61,757 nt of DNA, from contig JANQLS010000053.1 of the NCBI GenBank assembly GCA_028280485.1, positions 1 to 61,757 of the forward strand. The letters are read 5' to 3'. Origin of the DNA: Planctomycetota bacterium. Its GTDB lineage: Bacteria > Planctomycetota > UBA8108 > JACQVS01. The translations under genes and the position numbers were made by a program. Below the pieces are notes generated by a model. It did not search any database. It was not told where the DNA came from and saw only the letters and a list, made by a program, of their open reading frames with translations. Within the stretch, counting starts at the first letter, position 1; every line of letters starts with the position of its first letter. Shown one piece after another: positions 55,588-61,757 of this stretch.

Positions 55588-57135
55588 TTACGAATCGGAT
55601 TCCCCGGGGCTATCGAGGAGTAATGGAGGAGAATTTAATGGTAATTCTGAAAGTTTCAAGGAGTCTTCTTTTCCCAAGTCAGAAAGAAATTTTCCGTCAA
55701 AATAGCTGAGATACGCATCCCTTGACTGCCTATGGATTTGCACCTCCGGGATCTGAGATGCGGAACGCTGAGATTGAAGCTCCTCTCGCTGACCTAGTAG
55801 GAGCAAGTTTTCAACGGCATCTCTCAAGGGAGTAGCTTCCGGTGACTTCGTCGGCAGGTAGAGAGGATCCCCCGATTGAGCGCTCTCCGCTAAGACTCCC
55901 ATTTCACAGAGCGAACCCAGGACTGGCTGCAATTCTTCCGGATGCACGTTTAACTCTTCCGCTAAATCGACTCGACTGGGTGATTCGGCTCCCTGGTAAA
56001 ACGCTTTCATGATTCGCTCCAAGCAAAACAAGCCCAAAAAAATGGCGCTGTAGCGCTCGGCCGCTCGGCGGAGGCGATGTGTCCGCAACAACTGGTCGTG
56101 ATTCTGAATGGCGTAAGTCAGCTCACCACCAGCCAGGATAATAATCCAAGCCACGTAAACGAAAACCAAAAAGATAGGGATGGTGGCCAGAGAATCGTAG
56201 AAGGCCTCGAGTTTCATCGCTTGATAAAAGTAAGGCTTAAATAAGTACTTCCTCAATAAGAAAAAACTGATACTCGAGAAGCCTCCCCCGATCAAGGCGG
56301 GAAGGATCTTCACCTGGGTCATAGGGAGGAGAAGGTAGATCAAACTGAAGGCGACCCAACCGATGAGGATCGGAACGATAAAACCGTAAAGTGCTTCTTG
56401 TAAGTGGTAAGTCTTCAGAAAACTACCAACCGCCGAGCCTTCACCTGCGAGACCTTCAACAAAGAAGGTAGCGGTAACTAATAGAGGGCTGGTGGTTAAG
56501 ATCATCCAGAAGGCGACGAACTTCTGAAAGTAGGTGCGAGTCCCTTCCACCTTCCAAATGCGGTTAAACACCCGCTCCCCTGAAACCAAAAGAGCTAGGG
56601 CGGAGAGCACCAGCGTGATCAAGGCCTTCAAATTATTTTGCACGTTGACCTGAAGCATGTCCCGCGAGATGGAGCGATCGATCCAACTGTGAATCACGTC
56701 CTGGATACTGGGCTCATTCGATGAACTCTCTGCTTCTGAAGATTCTGAATTCGTCGGGCTCTCCGGTTCTGAAGGTGCTTCGGGGACGACTTCCTTTTCT
56801 TCCGTCAAGTCGACCTGAAATACATACTCATCGACCTTGTCCTTGACGTAAGTCCGCAGGTCTTGGTCACTCCAGAAGATACTGAAGAGATTCAATATGA
56901 GAACGGTGATTGGGAGCAAGGAAATGATGGTAACGAAGGTGAGGGCCGCAGCGCGCTCCCAGGCGAAATCCGCAATAAATTCTCGGTAGGCGAGGTAGAT
57001 CGTCCGCAACGATCGCACCCCGAACCGCCAAAATCCTCCCTGAAATTCGCCCGCCGGGCTCAGGAGATGATCCAGCCATCGCCGAGTACGCTTTGGTTTT
57101 TCAGGATTGGATTGAGAATCAGATTTTGGAGTCAA
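55588..57135 (-). CDS. BrkB/YihY-family membrane protein with winged-helix-like tail
   Basis: 515 residues of the YihY/BrkB family (once called RNase BN; function not settled). The conserved start WERAAALTFVTIISLLPITV is followed by membrane segments at about 70-88, 165-182, 205-225, 245-265, 280-300 and 320-340 (LATIPIFLVFVYVAWIIILA is typical). Between the first two segments is an unusual Ser/Glu-rich insert of about 45 residues. The C-terminal 170 residues resemble a winged helix (RVDLAEELNVHPEELQPVLG) plus a polar tail. The TTG start at 57135 has no good ribosome site, so the first residues are uncertain. Confidence 0.85.
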   Translation of the reverse strand: MTPKSDSQSNPEKPKRTRRWLDHLLSPAGEFQGGFWRFGVRSLRTIYLAYREFIADFAWERAAALTFVTIISLLPITVLILNLFSIFWSDQDLRTYVKDKVDEYVFQVDLTEEKEVVPEAPSEPESPTNSESSEAESSSNEPSIQDVIHSWIDRSISRDMLQVNVQNNLKALITLVLSALALLVSGERVFNRIWKVEGTRTYFQKFVAFWMILTTSPLLVTATFFVEGLAGEGSAVGSFLKTYHLQEALYGFIVPILIGWVAFSLIYLLLPMTQVKILPALIGGGFSSISFFLLRKYLFKPYFYQAMKLEAFYDSLATIPIFLVFVYVAWIIILAGGELTYAIQNHDQLLRTHRLRRAAERYSAIFLGLFCLERIMKAFYQGAESPSRVDLAEELNVHPEELQPVLGSLCEMGVLAESAQSGDPLYLPTKSPEATPLRDAVENLLLLGQREELQSQRSASQIPEVQIHRQSRDAYLSYFDGKFLSDLGKEDSLKLSELPLNSPPLLLDSPGESDS

Positions 57136-57416
57136 TGGTTCTTTGGGAAACGGGACTTATCAGAAGAAAGCTCTTTAGGGGGTCTCGATCTCACTCGAGA
57201 ATTTCTCATTCATCTATCGACCGTTTGCGATCTCAGCCCAAGATTTCCTCCCAAACAGTAGATGGATATAAACTTAGGGCTTTTTTGTGAGTGGATTTAG
57301 CCTTAAAGTGAATCAAGAGTCATTTTGATTCTTCGTAGCGTCGAGTGGCCCCACACTTTCTCGGTCTTTCTCGGCACTACACTCAAAACTTCTAACCTTA
57401 TTTAAGCGTGAAAATA

Positions 57417-60110
57417 ATGACCTCAAAGACTTCTTTAGCGACTTTTGTCATTCTACTACTTTCCCTTATCGGACGGTCGAGCGAAGCAGAAGAACGTAGC
57501 TCCAGGGGCCTTCTCGCCCTGTACACTTTCCAAGAAGGAAAAGGGAGAAGTATCCGAGACCGCTCTGGAGTGGGCACTCCTCTCGATCTTGAGATCGAAC
57601 GTCCCGGGAAAGTCCGCTGGAAAAAAGACGCCATCACGTTTACCGGCAAGACGCGTATCTTCAGTTCTCGCCTCCCGCATAAAATACTGAAAGCAGTAAA
57701 GAACACGGGCGAGATTACGATCGAAGCCTGGATCACACCAAAAAATACAACTCAACAGGGCCCCGCAAGAATCGTCACTCTGTCTCAAAATTCGAGCGCG
57801 CGTGATGTGACCGTCGGTCAAGATGGTAACAAATTTGATGTTCGACTCCGAACGACGAAGACGAGTGAAAACGGAATCCCCTCTCTGGCTTCGGGAAATA
57901 AAACAGCTCAAGCGCGATTGACGCATTTGGTTTACACGAGGACTAAAGCGGGAATAGCGACGATTTACCTAAACGGGAAAAAGTCGTCTTCAAAAAAAAT
58001 CGCCGGATCGCTCGACAATTGGAATGAATCCTATCGTTTTTTAATCGGGGGTGAATGGTCGGCAGATCGAGGCTGGCTGGGAGACGTTCACTTTGTGGCT
58101 CTCTTTTCCTATGCTCTTTCAACGAAACAAATCCTACAAAACTTCAAAGCCGGCCCTAAGGTCACAGTCAGTATCAAAGATCCGAAAGCCTCAAAGAAGG
58201 TAGAGAAAGTCACCCCCAAAGAGTCGGTAGAAAAGGTGACACCCAAAGAAGAATTCACTCTGCATCAACCTTCGAGTCCCGAATTCTTCAAAGAAAAAAT
58301 CGTTCCACTTCTTACGAAACATTGCTTCAAATGCCACCACGAAAAGAAGGCAAAGGGAAAGATCGACTTAACACAAAAAGCCCTAGTTTTCCCTGGTCCG
58401 GATCCCGACGCCCCTCTTCTCACTCCGAAGAAACCCGAGAAGAGCCTACTTTATGAAGTGGTCTTGATCGATGAGATGCCCAAGGGTAATCCGCCTCTCA
58501 CTCAGAGAGAAAAATTACTTCTTCAAAAATGGATCGCAGCCGGTGCGGTTTGGCCTACCGAAAAAATCGACTACGAAGCGATCGCCCCCAAGAAGGACTC
58601 TGGTGAGCTGATCCTGAGACGGCTCACCGTCGAAGAGTACATCGATACTGTCGAAGCTCTCTTTAACATCGATGTTGAAGAAGAAGCCCGAAAACTTCTT
58701 CCCCCCGATCTGAGGGCGGACGGCTTTAGTAACACAGCCTACAACCTTACGGTCGACCTTCAACACATCGAAGCCTACCAGGGTTTAGCCGAGCATATCG
58801 TGGATAAAATCGATCTCCAAGAGATCGGACTTAAATATTCATCCTGTGAAAACCTTTCTCTCGACTGCATCGAAGATATCGTCTCGGAGTTAGCCTTGCG
58901 AATTTTCCGTAGCCCACTTCAGACAGAAGAACTGGAGTCCTACCAAAAAATCGCGGCTCTCATCGCAGATGAGGGAGGAAGCTTTGACGAAGGTCTCTAC
59001 TACGTTCTTTACGCCATGCTTCAGTCTCCTCGCTTTATTTACCGAGCCGAGAATCAACTGGGTGACGGCAAGGCCAAACGAGTCACGAGCTTTGAATTAG
59101 CCACCCGGATGAGTTACCTCATCTGGGGAGGACCTCCCGACGAAAAATTACTTCAAGCGGCACGTTCCAACTCCCTTCAAACAGATAAAGAGATCGAATC
59201 TCAAGTGAAACGGATGCTTCAAGATCCTCGCGCCAAAAAACAAGCAAGTCGCTTTGTTAAAGAATGGTTAGACCTAGATCGCTTGTCTGTCCTTCGTCCC
59301 AATAAGAAACATTTCCCCCATTGGTCAAAAGAACTCGCTCAGGATATGAGACGAGAAACCATCGCATTTTTCGAGGAAGTTGCCTGGAAGGAAAACCAAG
59401 CTCTCTCCACTCTTCTCAATGCGAAGAAAACCTTTTTGACTCCCCGCTTAGCGAAGCACTACGGAATCCAACCTCAATCTAAGAAATTCGCTCTGTACGA
59501 TTTATCGAACAACCCGGCCCGGGGAGGGATTTTAACTCAAGGAAGCGTCTTGACGATGGGAGGCGATGAAGCCTCGATGGTGACTCGCGGTCTCTTTGTT
59601 TTGAAAGATCTCTTGGGAAGTAAAGTAGGTGATCCCCCACCGGAATTAGATACCACCCCCGTGCCCTCGAAAAAGGGCATGTCGAGACGGGATGTCGCTC
59701 AGACTCGAGTCGTCAATCCTTCCTGTGGAGGTTGCCACGCGAAATTTGAACCCCTGGCATTCGCCTTTGAAAAATATGATGGTGTCGGAGGATTCAGTGA
59801 AAGTGATGAACACGGAAACACCCTTCGCGAGGATGGGGTCATCGAAATACCGGGCGACAAGAAGGAACACGAGTATAAAACAACTCAACAGTTGAATGAC
59901 TTGCTCGCAGCAAATGCTCAGGTCCAAAGGACGATTGAAAAGAAAATGATTCAATTCGCCCTGGGTCGCCCCCTCACCGAAAATGACACCGAAGATCTCA
60001 AGCAGATTCACAACGAGGCTAAAGCTGACGGAAGCAGTTATCGTGCGGTCATCCAGGCATTAGTTAAAAGTAACCTCATTCGAATGACACAAACTGAGGT
60101 AAAATCCTAG
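57417..60110 (+). CDS. LamG/cytochrome c/DUF1587-DUF1592-DUF1588-DUF1585 surface protein
   Basis: About 897 residues. A signal peptide (ends near RSSEAEE) is followed by a LamG-type domain (about 30-240: GLLALYTFQEGKGRSIRDRS, ITIEAWITPKNTT, VHFVALFSYALSTKQI) and a Lys-rich linker. A cytochrome-type motif CFKCHH (306-311 counted from the GTG) comes next. Then DUF1587 (ILRRLTVEEYIDTVEALFNI), DUF1595, DUF1592 (YVLYAMLQSPRFIYRAENQL), DUF1588 with a second haem-type motif CGGCH (about 773-777) in NPSCGGCHAKFEPLAFAFEK, and DUF1585 at the end. ATG 57417 is chosen; GTG 57408 is possible. It pairs with the DUF1552 gene downstream, the usual arrangement. Confidence 0.92.
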   Translation: MTSKTSLATFVILLLSLIGRSSEAEERSSRGLLALYTFQEGKGRSIRDRSGVGTPLDLEIERPGKVRWKKDAITFTGKTRIFSSRLPHKILKAVKNTGEITIEAWITPKNTTQQGPARIVTLSQNSSARDVTVGQDGNKFDVRLRTTKTSENGIPSLASGNKTAQARLTHLVYTRTKAGIATIYLNGKKSSSKKIAGSLDNWNESYRFLIGGEWSADRGWLGDVHFVALFSYALSTKQILQNFKAGPKVTVSIKDPKASKKVEKVTPKESVEKVTPKEEFTLHQPSSPEFFKEKIVPLLTKHCFKCHHEKKAKGKIDLTQKALVFPGPDPDAPLLTPKKPEKSLLYEVVLIDEMPKGNPPLTQREKLLLQKWIAAGAVWPTEKIDYEAIAPKKDSGELILRRLTVEEYIDTVEALFNIDVEEEARKLLPPDLRADGFSNTAYNLTVDLQHIEAYQGLAEHIVDKIDLQEIGLKYSSCENLSLDCIEDIVSELALRIFRSPLQTEELESYQKIAALIADEGGSFDEGLYYVLYAMLQSPRFIYRAENQLGDGKAKRVTSFELATRMSYLIWGGPPDEKLLQAARSNSLQTDKEIESQVKRMLQDPRAKKQASRFVKEWLDLDRLSVLRPNKKHFPHWSKELAQDMRRETIAFFEEVAWKENQALSTLLNAKKTFLTPRLAKHYGIQPQSKKFALYDLSNNPARGGILTQGSVLTMGGDEASMVTRGLFVLKDLLGSKVGDPPPELDTTPVPSKKGMSRRDVAQTRVVNPSCGGCHAKFEPLAFAFEKYDGVGGFSESDEHGNTLREDGVIEIPGDKKEHEYKTTQQLNDLLAANAQVQRTIEKKMIQFALGRPLTENDTEDLKQIHNEAKADGSSYRAVIQALVKSNLIRMTQTEVKS

Positions 60111-60278
60111 GATTCGCTCTCAATCGCGAAGAAAATGTCGATTTCGAGGCTGGTTTTAAATCCCTAATTAAGGGAAAATAAGACTTTTAAGATCAAGGGG
60201 AGCCAAAATAGGAGTCAGAACTGTCTCCTTAACCGAGCTCTAACGACTAAACTCTATGTAATCGAGAGGAGGGCCATC

Positions 60279-61703
60279 ATGGCAAGCCAACCTATCAGCA
60301 GAAGAACTTTGCTCAAAGGAATCGGTTCCGTCACGATCGGACTACCCTTTTTAGAAGAGATGGCGGCCTTCGCAACCGAAGCCCAGCCCGCAACCATCCC
60401 CGTAAGAAGCTTCAATGTTTTCTTCGGCCTCGGCATCCCCGCCCCCCTTCAAACTGAAGGATTCAAGGGAGTCTTAGAACCTCTCTCCCCCTTAAAAGAT
60501 AAACTTCTTATTCTCCAAAACGTCGATCAAGTACGTTGCGATGAATCAGGAATCAACGCTCACTTCGACGGTGCCTCCGGCGCCTTCACCGCAACCCCTC
60601 CTGACGGAGAAGCAAAATCGGGTGGAGCGTCGATTGATCAGGTCATCCGACATACTCACCATCCCAAAGGACAGGCTGATGGCATGGTGCCCACCTTGAT
60701 CGCTGGAACTTTTTTCCGAAGAAGTCGACTGAGTCGTTACGTTCACAGCTACAACCCCGACGGAACCATCGCCGCCCGGATGCAAGAGAAGCCTCGCGAT
60801 GTATTCAACCGGGTTTTCGGAACGATCTACATTCCCGACGATGAAAAAGAAGCGCGAAAACTGCGCCTAAAAAGAAGCGTTTTAGATTCGGTCGTCGATC
60901 AGTATAAAAAACTGACCGGCAAGAACTCTCCTTTGGGTGAAGCTTCGAAACGCCGCATTGCAACTCACCTCGAACGGATTCGTGAGTTTGAACAACGCGC
61001 CTTCGGCTTAAGAGAAAAAAACCCAAATGCTCCTCCCGAGCCCAAGAGATCGAAACTTCTCCACGGTGGTGAAGCGGATCCAGGCGGTGAAGGCATCGAC
61101 ATCACTTTGACTGACCTCACCGAAGAGTGGCGCTTGATGGCGGATCTCTACGCCCTGTCCATTCAATGTAACCAAGTGCATTTTGGATCCCTGACCTTCC
61201 TCGCCGCCGGAGAACGCATCCGTTTAACCGGCGACTACGAATACGAAGGTAAAAAGCGATTTCAGTTCAACGACCAAAAGATGCTCAAACGCTCGGGATC
61301 GGGTGGCTGCAGCCATGAGTTCTGGCATCAGTTTAATCCCAAAAAGAAAAATGAAGCCCTTCGCGCTCACGCGCACATGAAGATGCGAGAAATCGCTTAC
61401 TTCCTCAAAAAACTTTCCGATGAGAATTCGGTCGAGGCGAACGGCAAAACCATTTTAGAAAACTCCCTGATCACCATTTCAACCGAATCGGGTGATGGAC
61501 GACACAACAACGTCAAGCGTGAACTCTCCGGAGTTTTCCACGCCATCTCCGGTGCCAACGGGCGATTCAAAACGGGAGAAATCCTCGATGTGAAATCGGA
61601 AGGAATCGATGTTTACAACACGATGCTGAATGCGATGGGTTGCAAACAACGACTCGGACCTTCTGATCGCGAGGACCGCAACGTCGATAGCATTATGGCT
61701 TAA
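60279..61703 (+). CDS. DUF1552 protein with Tat signal
   Basis: A 474-residue DUF1552 protein, a phosphatase/sulfatase-like family seen beside DUF1592-type proteins in Planctomycetota; the reaction is unknown. Residues 7-30 hold a Tat signal (SRRTLLKGIGSVTIGLPFLE). Landmarks are NVFFGLGIPAPLQTEGFKGV, GINAHFDGASGAFTATPP, GASIDQVIRHTHHPKGQ, KRRIATHLERIREFEQRA, GSGGCSHEFWHQFNPKKKNE and ENSLITISTESGDGRHNNVK. ATG 60279 has GAGAGGAGGG upstream. A gap of about 168 bp separates it from the preceding gene. Confidence 0.93.
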   Translation: MASQPISRRTLLKGIGSVTIGLPFLEEMAAFATEAQPATIPVRSFNVFFGLGIPAPLQTEGFKGVLEPLSPLKDKLLILQNVDQVRCDESGINAHFDGASGAFTATPPDGEAKSGGASIDQVIRHTHHPKGQADGMVPTLIAGTFFRRSRLSRYVHSYNPDGTIAARMQEKPRDVFNRVFGTIYIPDDEKEARKLRLKRSVLDSVVDQYKKLTGKNSPLGEASKRRIATHLERIREFEQRAFGLREKNPNAPPEPKRSKLLHGGEADPGGEGIDITLTDLTEEWRLMADLYALSIQCNQVHFGSLTFLAAGERIRLTGDYEYEGKKRFQFNDQKMLKRSGSGGCSHEFWHQFNPKKKNEALRAHAHMKMREIAYFLKKLSDENSVEANGKTILENSLITISTESGDGRHNNVKRELSGVFHAISGANGRFKTGEILDVKSEGIDVYNTMLNAMGCKQRLGPSDREDRNVDSIMA

Positions 61704-61738
61704 GTCTTTCTTAAGTAATTTCATTCCAAGGTAACAAA

Positions 61739-61757
61739 ATGAATCCAGTACTCCGTC
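61739..61757 (+). CDS. Possible start of a further gene cut by the window edge
   Basis: ATG 61739 follows CCAAGG by six to seven bases and opens MNPVLR before the window ends. Too short to judge. It would be the next gene on the same strand as DUF1552. Confidence 0.25.

Overview
The window looks like a chromosomal segment of a Gram-negative member of the Planctomycetota (PVC group). The reasons are family-level: three sets of Planctomycete-type proteins (DUF1501, DUF1549/DUF1553 and DUF1592/DUF1552 families, with haem-type CxxCH motifs), a Ser/Thr kinase fused to WD40 repeats, a CotH/lamin-tail/dockerin-like giant protein, Tat-exported TIM-barrel isomerases and many PQQ-type propellers. Genes for CMP-Kdo synthesis (kdsB) and an LptF/LptG-like pair indicate a lipopolysaccharide outer membrane. 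No rRNA, tRNA, phage, transposase gene or CRISPR array was recognised. The genus cannot be given from sequence alone.

Layout. 1-7.5 kb: kinase-WD40 (-), a YtoQ-like protein, then a PQQ propeller followed by two Tat TIM-barrel sugar isomerases (+), probably one transcript. 7.5-10.3 kb: a secreted unknown protein between two repeat-rich gaps; the second holds a nested insertion of one miniature element inside another. 10.3-14.7 kb: a three-gene minus-strand operon, BlaI-type repressor, M56 (BlaR1-type) membrane protease with a coiled-coil tail, and a secreted, extremely charged coiled-coil protein, headed by two copies of a BlaI-like dyad. 15-22 kb: the giant CotH/LTD/dockerin-like protein and a DUF1501 protein. 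22-29 kb: a membrane-anchored thioredoxin, an M14 peptidase with a PQQ propeller, and a gamma-glutamyltransferase lipoprotein. 29-33 kb: LptF/LptG-type permeases, the first with a roughly 290-residue basic, disordered extension, and a YjdF-like membrane protein. 33.8-38.7 kb: queC with a GT4 glycosyltransferase, then kdsB with pyrG (CTP supply for CMP-Kdo). 39-44.7 kb: an orphan RQC-HRDC protein and a DUF1549/1553 plus DUF1501 pair. 44.8-50 kb: a WaaE-like GT2 coupled to an FGGY pentulose kinase, an EboE homologue and an unknown protein. 50.4-57 kb: a 1613-residue AAA-TPR-GAF-GGDEF-like-Fis regulator and a BrkB/YihY membrane protein. 57.4 kb to the end: a LamG/cytochrome/DUF1587-1585 protein with its DUF1552 partner.

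The most unusual content is the intergenic DNA. One family has termini close to AGGTTGTGAATTT, a central palindrome and apparent 5-bp target duplications. It occurs in short (about 150 bp) and long (about 230 bp) forms at 7.5, 7.7, 9.9, 22.7 and 33.5 kb, with a core-only relative at 14.9 kb. One long copy interrupts a 132-bp element of a second family whose intact copy lies just upstream, so an empty and a filled site sit side by side. A separate five-hairpin array fills the convergent gap at 44.7 kb. Of the gene systems, the BlaI/M56/coiled-coil operon and the large AAA-TPR-Fis regulator are the best candidates for undescribed signalling.
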